64,000 bases of DNA, from NCBI GenBank assembly GCA_003248935.1, contig QFQF01000017.1:1-64000 (forward strand). Direction: 5' to 3'. A program made the position numbers and the translations under genes. The notes below the pieces were generated by a model. It was not told the origin of the DNA. It saw nothing but the letters and a program-made list of their open reading frames with translations, and did no database searches. Positions 8,068-17,329 of this stretch are shown piece by piece. Position 1 is the stretch's first letter, and the number at the start of each line of letters is the position of its first letter. This DNA comes from Sphingobium sp. GTDB lineage: Bacteria; Pseudomonadota; Alphaproteobacteria; Sphingomonadales; Sphingomonadaceae.

Positions 8068-8979
8068 ATGTTGCACAATCCTGCCCTCGACAAGCCCCCC
8101 GCGCCACGTCTGGCCATCGGCAAGGCGGAATGCGCCCTGATCGGCATCACCATGCTGTGGGGCGCGACGTTCCTCATCGTCAAACATGCGATGACCGTTT
8201 CCGGTCCGCTGTTCTTCGTCGGACTGCGCTTCGGCACGGCGACCCTGGCGACGCTCATACTGGCCGCGCCGCTGTTACGCGGCACGACCCGGCGGGAGCT
8301 GATCGCAGGCGCCTCGATCGGGGCGGGCATCTTCGTCGGCTACACGCTCCAGAGCTGGGGTCTGCGCACGATCCCCAGCAGCACCTCCGCGTTCATCACC
8401 GCCGTCTATGTGCCGCTGGTGCCGCTGCTCCAGTGGGCGATCCTGCGGCGGCGGCCGAAGCTGACAAGCTGGATCGGCGTGGGACTGGCCTTTGCCGGAC
8501 TTCTGCTGATCGCCGGGCCGCGCGACGGCCTGTCGCTCGGCACCGGCGAACTCCTGACGCTGGTCAGCACGCTCGCCATCGCGCTGGAAATCATCCTGAT
8601 CAGCCTGTGGGCGAACGGCGTCAACGTGCTGCGCGTCACCGCCATACAGCTTGGCGTGACCTCCCTGCTCGCCTTCGCCTGCATGGCCCCGGCCGGCGAA
8701 GCCCTCCCCGGCTTTTCCTGGACACTGGTCATCGCCGCCTGCGGCCTGGGCCTGATGAGCGCACTGATCCAGCTGGTCATGAACTGGGCGCAACGGACCG
8801 TATCCGCCACCCGTGCGACGGTCATCTATGCAGGCGAGCCGGTATGGGCGGGCATCATCGGCCGCGTCGCGGGCGAACGCCTGCCCGCCGCCGCGCTGCT
8901 CGGCGGCCTGCTGATCGTGCTGGGCGTCATCGTGAGCGAACTGCGCTTCGGTCGGAAGAGGAACGCCAGCGGAGGATAG
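8068..8979 (+). CDS. EamA/DMT-superfamily transporter
   Basis: This is a 303-residue inner-membrane protein with about ten transmembrane segments in two EamA repeats, the first opening with ALIGITMLWGATFLIVKHAM and the second with LLTLVSTLAIALEIILISL. It ends in a short basic tail (RFGRKRNASGG). The family exports amino acids, nucleosides or other metabolites. The substrate here is unknown. ATG 8068 is preferred to 8059 because AGGGA sits nine bases upstream. The divergent XRE-cupin regulator very probably controls it. Confidence 0.9.
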   Translation: MLHNPALDKPPAPRLAIGKAECALIGITMLWGATFLIVKHAMTVSGPLFFVGLRFGTATLATLILAAPLLRGTTRRELIAGASIGAGIFVGYTLQSWGLRTIPSSTSAFITAVYVPLVPLLQWAILRRRPKLTSWIGVGLAFAGLLLIAGPRDGLSLGTGELLTLVSTLAIALEIILISLWANGVNVLRVTAIQLGVTSLLAFACMAPAGEALPGFSWTLVIAACGLGLMSALIQLVMNWAQRTVSATRATVIYAGEPVWAGIIGRVAGERLPAAALLGGLLIVLGVIVSELRFGRKRNASGG

Positions 8980-9036
8980 TGACGGTCGTTGGAGCGGGAA
9001 GCGGACGGCCCGCTTCTGGCCCGCCTCGACCTTCCC

Positions 9037-9879
9037 CTAGCCCGCCGCCATCTCCTCACCGCGATCGCGCGCCGCACGGATCGTGTCGGTCAGCAGGGAG
9101 ACCAGCCGCTCGTCGGCGTCCAGCACATTCATCCCCTCGCGCGTCATGCCGCCGGGACTGGCAACCCTGTCGGCCAGAATGCCGGGGCTCTCCGCCGCCT
9201 GCGCCGCGAGCGTGGCCGCGCCCTGCACCGTCGCGAGCGCGAGACGTTCGGCCTGATCCGCCGGAAGGCCGAGGCGCGCGCCCGCCACCGCGAACGCATC
9301 GATGAAGCGATAGAGATAGGCGGGACCGCATCCCGACAGCGCGGTGCCAAGGTTGAACTGCCCCTCGTCCGCGATCCATTCGGCCAGGCCCAGCGGCCGC
9401 ATCAGCGCTTCGATCTCCTCCCGCGTCGCCGCACTGGTCGCAGCGTCGGCGTGCAGCAGGCAAACGCCCTGCCCGACGCCCACGGGCGTGTTCGGCATCA
9501 CCCGCACGATATCGGCAATCCCCGGCAACCCGGCGCGCAGCGTCGCGACCGTCGTCCCGGCGAGGATCGACACAAGCGGCCCGCCCAGTCCCGGAACGGC
9601 CGCCAGCCTCTTCGCGACATCCGCGAACTGATAGGGTTTCATGCCCAGCAGGACCAGCGTCCCCTCGGGCAACGTCCCGGGATAATCGGTGATGACGGTG
9701 ACGCCCGGTGCCACCGCCCGGCCGCTCGGCCGCAGCACGGTCACGCGCGCCGGATCGAGGCCGACGGCCAGCCAGCGGGACAGCATTTGCCCCGCCATGT
9801 TGCCGCAACCGACCATGAACACATGCGCCGGCCATTGGGTGAGCCGGGCTGCGGGTTGGTCGGCAGCCGATGCGGGCAA
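9037..9879 (-). CDS. proC: pyrroline-5-carboxylate reductase
   Basis: This is the last enzyme of proline synthesis, reducing pyrroline-5-carboxylate with NAD(P)H. The Rossmann motif is VFMVGCGNMAGQML. The family signature lies near the C-terminus (SPGGMTREGMNVLDAD), and LSGCGPAYLYRFIDAFA is the dimer/active-site region. The best start is TTG 9879, two bases after the stop of the upstream YbjN gene and preceded by a GAGG sequence, giving 280 residues. A start at the internal ATG 9816 would delete the first beta-strand. Tight spacing suggests translational coupling with the YbjN gene. Confidence 0.88.
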   Translation of the reverse strand: MPASAADQPAARLTQWPAHVFMVGCGNMAGQMLSRWLAVGLDPARVTVLRPSGRAVAPGVTVITDYPGTLPEGTLVLLGMKPYQFADVAKRLAAVPGLGGPLVSILAGTTVATLRAGLPGIADIVRVMPNTPVGVGQGVCLLHADAATSAATREEIEALMRPLGLAEWIADEGQFNLGTALSGCGPAYLYRFIDAFAVAGARLGLPADQAERLALATVQGAATLAAQAAESPGILADRVASPGGMTREGMNVLDADERLVSLLTDTIRAARDRGEEMAAG

Positions 9880-9881
9880 GA

Positions 9882-10388
9882 TCAGGCCTCGCCGCGCGTT
9901 TCGATGAGGCTGGCGGAAATCGCCTCGGCCGGGGACTTGCCGCCCCACAGCACGAACTGGAACACCGGATAGAAGCGCTCGCATTCGTCGAGCGCGGTCT
10001 CCACCAGTATCTGTGCCTGGTCGAGGGTCATCGCCTCGCTAGGCCCCAGCAGCGCGCCGTGACGGAACAGCACGATGCCGCTCGACGACCACAGCTCGAA
10101 ATGACCGAGCCAGAGCTGTTCGTTGATAAGGCCGATGGTTTCATAGATCGCCGGACGCTTCTCGTCCGTCACGCGGATGTCGGGCAGGACGAGCAACTGG
10201 AGGACCTGATCCTCCTCCCGCCAGATCGCGCGCAGTTCGTACTGCGCCCAGCTGCCCTGGGTGTTCGCGACGATCTCGTCCTCACCGGCATGCTCGAACG
10301 ACCAGCCATGCGCCTCAAAATAGGCGGCGAGCATGTCGATCGGCGCGGCCTCCTGGCCCTCATTCTCGAATTCGTCGCTATCCATCAT
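9882..10388 (-). CDS. YbjN domain-containing protein
   Basis: The protein is 168 residues and cytosolic. MLAAYFEAHGWSFEHAGEDEIVANTQGSWAQYELRAIWREEDQVLQLLVLPD is the start of the YbjN fold, which resembles type III secretion chaperones. FVLWGGKSPAEAI closes it. The role is unclear: YbjN proteins have been linked to stress and motility in enterics, but the alphaproteobacterial branch is little studied. The start is taken as the first of two adjacent ATGs (10388 and 10385). It is followed directly by proC. Confidence 0.8.
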   Translation of the reverse strand: MMDSDEFENEGQEAAPIDMLAAYFEAHGWSFEHAGEDEIVANTQGSWAQYELRAIWREEDQVLQLLVLPDIRVTDEKRPAIYETIGLINEQLWLGHFELWSSSGIVLFRHGALLGPSEAMTLDQAQILVETALDECERFYPVFQFVLWGGKSPAEAISASLIETRGEA

Positions 10389-10508
10389 GACATGTCTGTT
10401 CGCAGCTATCCCGCCGCCTGTAGCACCCCGCACCGTCAAAGGACAGGCGCGGCTGTTAGCAACATGTGGACAGGCTGTGGATAGCAGCAGGGCACGCGCC
10501 CCGCCGCG

Positions 10509-10805
10509 TCAGGCCTTGGGGGCCGCCTTCTTGGCGCGGGGCGCCTTGGCCGGGACAGCGGCGGGCGCCTTGCCTTCCAGCGCGTCGAGACGTGCCTTCA
10601 GGGCCTCAGCCTCCTCGCGCGCGGCGGCGGCCATCGCCTTCACCGCCTCGAACTCCTCGCGGCTGACGAAATCGAGACCGCCGATCCAGTCCTTCGCCCG
10701 CTCGCGCGCGTTGGATTCGAATTCGCGGCCCATTCCGGCGATCGTGCCCGCAGCGCCGTTGATCAGCTTGGCGAAGTCGTCGAAAATCCGGTTCTCACTC
10801 TGCAT
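10509..10805 (-). CDS. ubiK: UbiK family accessory factor (YqiC/BMFP)
   Basis: The product is 98 residues. The N-terminal amphipathic part is IFDDFAKLINGAAGTIAGMGREFE, followed by a coiled coil (about residues 48-78, FEAVKAMAAAAREEAEALKARLDALE) and a basic Ala/Pro/Lys tail typical of the alphaproteobacterial forms. UbiK assists aerobic ubiquinone synthesis by linking the Ubi complex to membrane lipids. The assignment rests on length, the helix-coil layout and SREEFEAVKAMA. ATG 10805 was chosen to start the conserved MQSENRIFDDF. Confidence 0.85.
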   Translation of the reverse strand: MQSENRIFDDFAKLINGAAGTIAGMGREFESNARERAKDWIGGLDFVSREEFEAVKAMAAAAREEAEALKARLDALEGKAPAAVPAKAPRAKKAAPKA

Positions 10806-10853
10806 CACTGCACCTGTCATTGTCCTGCGGCGGCATGTGCCGCCCATTCGGCC

Positions 10854-11402
10854 CTATATGTGGGTCCGCAAGGCGGGCACAACAAGCTTTTCCGCATCCG
10901 GGTTCAGCTGGTGGACCTGATAGTTCAGCGTCGCGGCGAAACCGAGCCAGGCGATATAGGGGATCATCAGCAGGGCCGCGGACTTGCGCACCTGAAGGAA
11001 CAGGATGATCGTGACCAGCGTCACGACGATCATCGCCACGATCAGGTAGAAGGCCAGCAACACCTTGTGCTGCCCGAAGAATATGGGCGACCAGCCAAGG
11101 TTCAGCAGCAGTGCGACGATGAACAGCAGGATCGCGGGCGTACGCATCCGCGCGCCCCGCGCATGCAGGATGACCGCGATCGCGAGACCCATCAGCAGGT
11201 AGCACAGGCCCCAGACGATCGGGAACGCAATGGCCGGCGGCATGATCTCCGGCTTGTCGAGCGCCACGAACCAGCGGTTCTGATAGCCGCTGTTGGACAG
11301 CCGGCCCGAGAGGAAACCCAGGAAAACGACAGTCGGCACGGTGAACAACGCCCACCGCAGATAAGACAGGCGCAGCTGTCCCTTCGACGCAATCTCGTTC
11401 AT
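10854..11402 (-). CDS. TspO/MBR family membrane protein
   Basis: This is a 182-residue inner-membrane protein with five predicted TM helices. The motif KPEIMPPAIAFPIVWGLCYLLMGLA corresponds to the conserved Pro/Trp segment between TM1 and TM2 of TspO. SPIFFGQHKVLLAF and NYQVHQLN are the other conserved loops. TspO proteins bind porphyrins and tetrapyrroles and act in oxygen- or stress-dependent control. The cytoplasmic N-terminus is about 15 residues longer than in the shortest TspO proteins. It stands alone, about 50 bases upstream of ubiK. Confidence 0.88.
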   Translation of the reverse strand: MNEIASKGQLRLSYLRWALFTVPTVVFLGFLSGRLSNSGYQNRWFVALDKPEIMPPAIAFPIVWGLCYLLMGLAIAVILHARGARMRTPAILLFIVALLLNLGWSPIFFGQHKVLLAFYLIVAMIVVTLVTIILFLQVRKSAALLMIPYIAWLGFAATLNYQVHQLNPDAEKLVVPALRTHI

Positions 11403-11601
11403 CGGCGGTGAATTCCCCCGGCAACACGGATGTCAAACAGCCCGTCCCGTCTCCCTGCACAAGCGACGAATCGAGCCGACGGCCTACCGTTTGCGGGGAA
11501 ACCGTGCATCCTGCAACCCGCGAAACGCGTGACAGGGGCACGAACAGCGTTAACGGGGGCGAAATCCTGCCCTGTCACCCCTTCCGGCACGGCTCACACC
11601 A

Positions 11602-12348
11602 TCAATCCCGACCGGACTTCGTCGCCGCGATCAGGAATTCGACATTGCCCTCCGGCCCGGTAATCGGGCTCTCGACAATGCCGTCGACCCGCCAGCCGCC
11701 GCCCTCGATCCAGTCGCGCACCTCATCGCAGACCCGCGCATGAATGGCCGGATCGCGCACCACCCCGCCCTTGCCTACTTCGGTCCGCCCGGCCTCGAAC
11801 TGCGGCTTGATCAGCGCCAGCAGGCGCGCGCCGGGCCGGGCGAAGGTCAACGGCCGCTCCAGCACCTTGGCAAGGCCGATGAAGCTTGCGTCGCAGACGA
11901 TGACGTCGACCGGTTCGGGAATGTGTGCGGGCGTCAGGATGCGTGCGCTGGTCTGCTCATGGACGATGACCCGGGGGTCGGATCGCAGCTTCCACGCCAG
12001 CTGGTTGGTGCCGCTGTCGACGGCATAGACCCGCGCCGCGCCATTGGTCAGCAGCACGTCGGTAAAGCCGCCGGTCGAGCTGCCGACGTCGATCGCGACG
12101 GCGCCGGTCACGTCCCAGCCGAAATGGGTGATACCGTGCGCCAGCTTGATGCCGCCGCGCGACACCCACGGATGGTCGCGGCCGCGCACGTCCAGCACCG
12201 CCTCGGGCGGCAGCGGCTGCCCGGCCTTTTCGACCTTCCGGTCGCCGACATAGACCAGACCGGCCAGAATCAGCGCCTGCGCGCGCGACCGGCTTTCCAC
12301 CAGCCCCCGGTCGACCAGCATCTGGTCCGCCCGCTGCTTAGCCGCCAT
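11602..12348 (-). CDS. tlyA: TlyA-family rRNA 2'-O-methyltransferase
   Basis: The product is 248 residues. An N-terminal S4 RNA-binding domain (ADQMLVDRGLVESRSRAQALILAG, to about residue 60) is followed by an FtsJ-type methyltransferase with the SAM-binding motif AIDVGSSTGGFTDVLL. The HPWVSRGGIKL linker is typical of TlyA. TlyA methylates ribosomal RNA, and in some actinobacteria this determines capreomycin sensitivity. The old haemolysin name is misleading. It overlaps the end of the upstream DsbD-like gene by 11 bases, so the two are translated from one message. Confidence 0.9.
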   Translation of the reverse strand: MAAKQRADQMLVDRGLVESRSRAQALILAGLVYVGDRKVEKAGQPLPPEAVLDVRGRDHPWVSRGGIKLAHGITHFGWDVTGAVAIDVGSSTGGFTDVLLTNGAARVYAVDSGTNQLAWKLRSDPRVIVHEQTSARILTPAHIPEPVDVIVCDASFIGLAKVLERPLTFARPGARLLALIKPQFEAGRTEVGKGGVVRDPAIHARVCDEVRDWIEGGGWRVDGIVESPITGPEGNVEFLIAATKSGRD

Positions 12349-14425
12349 TGGCCAGCCCCGTCAGCATGTCGACATCCAGCACCTGCGGCAGCACGCGCGC
12401 GGGCCGCCCCGGCGCGTACCACAGGTACAGCGGCACGCCCGAGCGCCCCTGCGCCTCCAGGAAGCGGGTGATGGCGGGGTCGGCGCGGGTCCAGTCGCCG
12501 ACCATCGTCGTCACCCCGGCCTGCGCGAACGCCGCGCGCACCTCGGTCCGGTCGATCGCGGCCGCCTCGTTGGCCTTGCAGGTCAGGCACCAGTCGGCGG
12601 TAAAATAGAGGAAGACGGGCGTGTCCGCGGCGCGCAGGGCTGCGAGCCGCTCCTCGCTGAACGGCGTTCCGCTCGCCTTCGCGGCGGCCTCCTCCCCACC
12701 GGCGCCCGTGCGCGGCAGCAACAGAACGGCTCCGCCCAGCACCAGCGCAAGCGCCAGCACACAGGCGATCCCCCCCGCCTTCCCGGCACGCTGCCTGGTG
12801 CCAAGCCACCAGAGCAGCAGGCCGGACAGCAGCGCGGCGGCGACCCCGACGGTCATGCCCGGTGCGCCCACCTGCCGTCCCAACAGCCAGGCCAGCGCCA
12901 GCGCCGTCAGGAACATCGGCACGGACAATATCTTCTGCAGCCGCTCCATCCACGCGCCCGGCCGCGGCAGGCGCCTGCGGATCGCGGGGACCAGGCCGAT
13001 CAGCAGGAACGGCAGCGCAAGGCCAAGCCCCAGCCCCGCGAAGATCGCCAGCGCGGCGGGCCAGGGCAGCACCAGCGCCGCGCCCAACGCGCCCGCCATG
13101 AACGGTCCTGTACAGGGCGTCGCTACGAAGGCGACCAGCGCGCCCGTCCAGAACGCCCCGGCCGCTCCGCTCTTGCCCGCCAGTTCGCCCCCGGCGTCGA
13201 ACGATCGCAGCGCGAATAGCCCCGCCATATTGAGCGCGATGCCGGTCACCAGCAGCAGCAGGAACAGGATGATGCGCGGGTCCTGAAGCTGGAACGCCCA
13301 GCCCGCCGCCTGCCCCGCCGCACGCAGGGCGAGCAGGATGATGCCGAGCAGCAGGCAGGTGACGACGACGCCGATCGTATAGGCAATCGCCTCCCGCCGC
13401 ACCGGCCCGGCCTCGCCCCCCGCCCGCGCGAGGCTCAGCGCCTTCAGGCTCAGGATCGGGAACACGCACGGCATGACGTTGAGGATCAGGCCGCCCAATA
13501 TGGCGCCGCCCAGCGCCAGCAGCACGGTCGCCAGTATCCCGCCCGGCTTCGCGCCGCCGACCGGCTCACCCGCCGCCGGAACGGTCCCGGGCCGCGCGTC
13601 GATGACGAGGCCGACATGGTCGCCGGTACGCAGCACGCCGCGCACGGCCTGCGGCGCGGCCGCGCTGCGGTCGGTCTCCACGATCAGCATGTCGCCGCTG
13701 CGCGACACGGCCTGCGGCGCGGCATAGGTGAGCGCGCCGTCGGTCAGGGAAAAGAAATAGGGCTGCTCGACCTGCGCACCGGCCGGGAACGGCACGGCGA
13801 GGCGAAAGCGGCCGTTCGCCGCCGAAAAGCGCGCCTCGCTGCCCAGCGGACGGGGCAGATGGGTGCGATATCCGTCGAAGGCGCTCTGCCTGTCGGCCGG
13901 GACGGCGCCGTCCCCGACGATCAGGTCGGCGATCATCTCGCCCCCCTCCGGTACGCAGATCTGGCGCGTGCAGGCCAGCCATTCGCCCTTCGCCCGGATC
14001 GGAAGGGGCGTGCCCGGCTGCATCGAGGGCGGCAGGGTCAGGGTCGTGAGGACGGCATAGCGCCCCTCATAGACATAGTTCATCAGGCCGGAGATCAGCA
14101 GCGTCTCGGGCACCGGATAGCGAAGCGGTCCGGCCGTCACGCCAGGCGGCAGCGTCCACTCGACGCTCATGCCGATGCCTGCATCCCCCGGATTTTCCCA
14201 ATATCCGTGCCAGCCCTGCCCGGGCTGCATGACGAAGGCGAGCGTCACCGTCCGGCCGGGCGCGGGCACCGGGCTTTCCGATTCGAGCCGCGCCGCGATA
14301 TGCGGAGTTCCTCCGGCCGCGAAGGGCGTGGACGGGGTCTGGGCCGCCGCGGTCTGGGCGCACGAAACCCCGGCCCACGACAGCAGGCCCGCCAGTGTCA
14401 TCAGAAGGACATGAAAAATACGCAT
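12338..14425 (-). CDS. DsbD-type transmembrane thiol reductase with C-terminal thioredoxin domain
   Basis: This is a 695-residue protein that carries electrons from cytosolic thioredoxin to periplasmic thiols. A signal peptide (MRIFHVLLMTLAGLLSWAG) is followed by a periplasmic N-domain with Cys152 and Cys157 in ACTRQICVPE. An eight-helix core follows, with Cys320 in NVMPCVFPILSLK and Cys438 in ATPCTGPFMAG. The C-terminal thioredoxin-like domain has WCLTC at 612-616. All three redox-active Cys pairs are present. Likely partners are periplasmic disulfide isomerases or cytochrome c maturation, neither of which is encoded nearby. Confidence 0.88.
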   Translation of the reverse strand: MRIFHVLLMTLAGLLSWAGVSCAQTAAAQTPSTPFAAGGTPHIAARLESESPVPAPGRTVTLAFVMQPGQGWHGYWENPGDAGIGMSVEWTLPPGVTAGPLRYPVPETLLISGLMNYVYEGRYAVLTTLTLPPSMQPGTPLPIRAKGEWLACTRQICVPEGGEMIADLIVGDGAVPADRQSAFDGYRTHLPRPLGSEARFSAANGRFRLAVPFPAGAQVEQPYFFSLTDGALTYAAPQAVSRSGDMLIVETDRSAAAPQAVRGVLRTGDHVGLVIDARPGTVPAAGEPVGGAKPGGILATVLLALGGAILGGLILNVMPCVFPILSLKALSLARAGGEAGPVRREAIAYTIGVVVTCLLLGIILLALRAAGQAAGWAFQLQDPRIILFLLLLVTGIALNMAGLFALRSFDAGGELAGKSGAAGAFWTGALVAFVATPCTGPFMAGALGAALVLPWPAALAIFAGLGLGLALPFLLIGLVPAIRRRLPRPGAWMERLQKILSVPMFLTALALAWLLGRQVGAPGMTVGVAAALLSGLLLWWLGTRQRAGKAGGIACVLALALVLGGAVLLLPRTGAGGEEAAAKASGTPFSEERLAALRAADTPVFLYFTADWCLTCKANEAAAIDRTEVRAAFAQAGVTTMVGDWTRADPAITRFLEAQGRSGVPLYLWYAPGRPARVLPQVLDVDMLTGLANGG

Positions 14426-14521
14426 CGGGCCTCTGTGCAGTCCCCTGTGGGCGGGCTAGGTCTCGTCCCATTCCACGTCAAGTCCCCCATTCCACGTCCA
14501 GTTCAAGGAGTTTCCCCGGGC

Positions 14522-16201
14522 ATGCTCCGCTCCCTTCCCGCCCTTTGCGCGCTCTCCATCGCCCTCATGCCGCCGGTCGCCGCCTCCGCGCAACAGGCCG
14601 CACCCTCGCCTGCTCCGGCCGCGCAGCCGCAGGGTCCGGCGCCCGCGCCGAAGCTGATCGTCGCTATCTCCGTCGACCAGTTTTCCGGCGACCTCTTCAA
14701 CGAATATCGCCAGCATTACCTGGCGGGCATGAAGCGGATGACGCAGGGCGCCGTGTTCCCGCGCGGCTACCAGAGCCATGCCGCGACAGAGACCTGCCCG
14801 GGCCATTCCACGATCCTGACCGGCAGCCGCCCGTCGCGAACCGGAATCATCGCGAACAACTGGATCGACTTCAAGGCGCCGCGCGAGGACAAGATCGTCT
14901 ATTGCGCCGAGGATGAGAGCCAGCCGGGCACCAGCAGCGAGGACTATGTCGCCTCCCCCCTCCATCTGAAGGTGCCGACGATGGGCGGCCGGATGAAGCT
15001 CGCCAATCCCGCCGCGCGCGTCGTATCCGTCTCGGGCAAGGACCGCGCCGCGATCATGATGGGCGGCCCGACCGCCGACCAGCTCTGGTGGTGGGGCGGC
15101 AAGGGCTTCGTCACCCTGAAGGGGCGACCGGAAAACCCGCTGGTGACGCAGGTCAACGCCGGGATCATGAAGCTGGTGAACGAGGATCGCCCGGCCATGG
15201 ACCTGCCGGAAAACTGCGCGGCGAAGGATTTCGCGGTCGACGTCGGCGGCGGCAAGAGCGTCGGCACCGGCCGCTTCGCGCGGGCGGCGGGCGACGCGAA
15301 GGCGTTCCGCGCCTCACCGGAAATCGACGCCGCCACGCTCGTCCTCGCCGCCGCGATGATCGAGACCATGCAGCTCGGCAAGCAGGCGCAGGCCGACATC
15401 ATCTCGATCGGCCTGTCCGCCAACGACTATATCGGCCACAGCTACGGCACGGAGGGCACGGAGATGTGCATCCAGCAGATGTCGCTGGACCGCGAACTCG
15501 GCGCGTTCTTCGACCGGTTGGATGCGGACGGCATCGATTATGAGGTGGTGCTGACCGCCGACCATGGCGGCCACGACCTGCCCGAGCGGCACCGAGAGAA
15601 TGCGATGCCGATGGAAACGCGGATCGACCCCGCCCTCTCGCTCAAGGCCATGAACGCGGCCCTCGCCGCGAAGACCGGCCTGCCGGGGACGCTGCTCTAC
15701 GGCGACGGCGCGGTCGGCGACATCTATCTCGCACCAACCCTGACGGCGGCGCAGCGCAAGACGGTGTCCGACGCGGCCCTCGCGATCTGGCGCACCCATC
15801 CGCAGATCCAGACGGTGTTCACCGCCGCTGAAATCGCCGCAACGCCCAGCCCGTCCGGTCCGCCGGAAAGCTGGACCCTCATTCAGGAGGCGCGCGCCAG
15901 CTATTATCCCGGGCGTTCTGGCGACTTCCTCGTGTTGCTGAAGCCCCGGATCACACCGATCACCGACCCCGTGCACGGCTATGTCGCGACGCATGGCAGC
16001 CCGTGGGATCTCGACCGGCGCGTGCCGATCCTGTTCTGGCGCAAGGGGATGGCCGGTTTCGAGCAGCCGCTCGGCGTCGAGACGGCGGACATCCTGCCGA
16101 CGCTGGCCGCCACGATCGGCCTGCCGGTGCCGAAGGGCGAGATCGACGGACGCTGCCTCGATCTGGTCGCCGGTCCGGCCGACAGCTGCGGCAACCGTTA
16201 G
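14522..16201 (+). CDS. alkaline phosphatase, PhoK/SPAP type
   Basis: This is a 559-residue secreted or periplasmic Zn phosphatase of the Sphingomonas PhoK/SPAP class within the alkaline phosphatase superfamily. A signal peptide (cut near ASAQQ) and a Pro/Ala linker precede the catalytic domain. Metal ligands begin with Asp52 in AISVDQFS. The nucleophile is Thr91 in ATETCPGHSTILTG, where classical phosphatases have Ser. SGKDRAA carries the Lys and Arg that replace the classical active-site Arg. TADHGGHDLPERH and ATHGSPWDLDRRVPILF supply the remaining metal ligands. It is divergent from the DsbD-like gene. Its stop overlaps the convergent beta-helix gene by four bases. Confidence 0.92.
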   Translation: MLRSLPALCALSIALMPPVAASAQQAAPSPAPAAQPQGPAPAPKLIVAISVDQFSGDLFNEYRQHYLAGMKRMTQGAVFPRGYQSHAATETCPGHSTILTGSRPSRTGIIANNWIDFKAPREDKIVYCAEDESQPGTSSEDYVASPLHLKVPTMGGRMKLANPAARVVSVSGKDRAAIMMGGPTADQLWWWGGKGFVTLKGRPENPLVTQVNAGIMKLVNEDRPAMDLPENCAAKDFAVDVGGGKSVGTGRFARAAGDAKAFRASPEIDAATLVLAAAMIETMQLGKQAQADIISIGLSANDYIGHSYGTEGTEMCIQQMSLDRELGAFFDRLDADGIDYEVVLTADHGGHDLPERHRENAMPMETRIDPALSLKAMNAALAAKTGLPGTLLYGDGAVGDIYLAPTLTAAQRKTVSDAALAIWRTHPQIQTVFTAAEIAATPSPSGPPESWTLIQEARASYYPGRSGDFLVLLKPRITPITDPVHGYVATHGSPWDLDRRVPILFWRKGMAGFEQPLGVETADILPTLAATIGLPVPKGEIDGRCLDLVAGPADSCGNR

Positions 16202-17136
16202 CGCCGGTCGGTCGGCCTGATCCCGGCCGCCAGCCTGTTGGCGCCGATCTTGACGGCGTCGCCGGTCCAGTTGGCGACGAAGGTGCTCTGGCGCGACAGG
16301 CCGGGGACGAAGGACGCGGCATTGCCCGACACGTCGAGGCCGGTGGAGTCGCGTGTCCGCCCCTCGGGCGCCACGGTGATGAAGGCGCTGTAATTGTCCT
16401 TGTCCCGGCCCTGCACCATCTCGTTGCGGGCGATGGTCCCGGTCGCGCCGTTGGACAGGTCGATCATGTAGTTGGTGAGGCGCCCGCCGCTGTCGTCGAA
16501 ACTGTTGTCGACGATCTCCACCCGCGCCGAGCGCGTCTTCACATAATGGCCGCCGTCACCCTTCTCGAAGCGGGTGCGGGTGACGACCAGCGTGCCGTAT
16601 TGCCCGACATAGATGCTGTGGGCGCAGGACAGGTCGCGGTCGCACCGGCCCAGATGGCTGAAGGTCGAACGGTCGATCAGCAGCGTCGCTGCCGGGTCGT
16701 CGTGGGTGAGTATCCCCTCCTCGCTGTTGCGGAAGGTCGCGCCGGTGACGGTCAGGTCGCCCTGCTCCAGCCGGATGCCCGCACCGTTGCCGTCGGGCAC
16801 GCGCAGGTTCTGGAACACCAGCCCCTCCACCTGCGCCGACCGGCCGCGCAGGACCAGCGCCGCCTTCCCTTCGCACGTCGCACCGTCGAAGATCGCCGTC
16901 AGCGGCTGTGCGGCGCGGTAGGTGATCGTTCCTCCGCTCTGCACCGCGCACTGGCGATAGGTGCCCGGCGCGATCTGGATGGTGCCGGTGCCGTCGCCGA
17001 TCGATCCGACCGCATCGGCCAGCGTGCCGAAATGCCGGCCGGTTTCCAGCACGATGAAGGGGGCGTTGCCGCCCTGCGCCGCGGCGGACGCGGCGACGGC
17101 GACGGAGAGGAGCAGCAGGGTGGGAAGGACGCGCAT
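16198..17136 (-). CDS. exported right-handed beta-helix protein
   Basis: The protein is 312 residues with a signal peptide (MRVLPTLLLLSVAVAASAAAQ). The rest has parallel beta-helix periodicity of about 22-25 residues with Asn/Asp turns: DGTGTIQIAPGTYRQC, AQVEGLVFQNLRVPDGNGAGI, GDLTVTGATFRNSEEGILT, ARVEIVDNSFDDSGG and GTIARNEMVQG. This is the fold of pectate lyases and carbohydrate epimerases (NosD/Beta_helix). No lyase active site can be assigned. HDDPAATLLIDRSTFSHLG and DRDLSCAHSIYVGQYG look specific to this group. It is probably a periplasmic polysaccharide-binding or structural protein. Confidence 0.75.
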   Translation of the reverse strand: MRVLPTLLLLSVAVAASAAAQGGNAPFIVLETGRHFGTLADAVGSIGDGTGTIQIAPGTYRQCAVQSGGTITYRAAQPLTAIFDGATCEGKAALVLRGRSAQVEGLVFQNLRVPDGNGAGIRLEQGDLTVTGATFRNSEEGILTHDDPAATLLIDRSTFSHLGRCDRDLSCAHSIYVGQYGTLVVTRTRFEKGDGGHYVKTRSARVEIVDNSFDDSGGRLTNYMIDLSNGATGTIARNEMVQGRDKDNYSAFITVAPEGRTRDSTGLDVSGNAASFVPGLSRQSTFVANWTGDAVKIGANRLAAGIRPTDRR

Positions 17137-17329
17137 ATCGGTTCGCTTAGCGGAACCGCGTGAAAGCGCGATGAGGGGAGATGGTTAATCCGCCCGCCGG
17201 TTGCAGATCGCCTGCATCCATGCCTTAGTGAACCCCGGCCGGGCATGCGGAAAAGCCCCGGCCATTCGTTGCACGGGTCGAATGGCGGGACGGGCGCATG
17301 GGTCGGATCAGGGGGCATTCAGGCAAGGC

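Noticed and set aside
11602..12348. Haemolysin (old TlyA label)
   Set aside because: The S4 plus FtsJ domains with the DVGSSTGGFTD motif identify an RNA methyltransferase. No toxin features are present.
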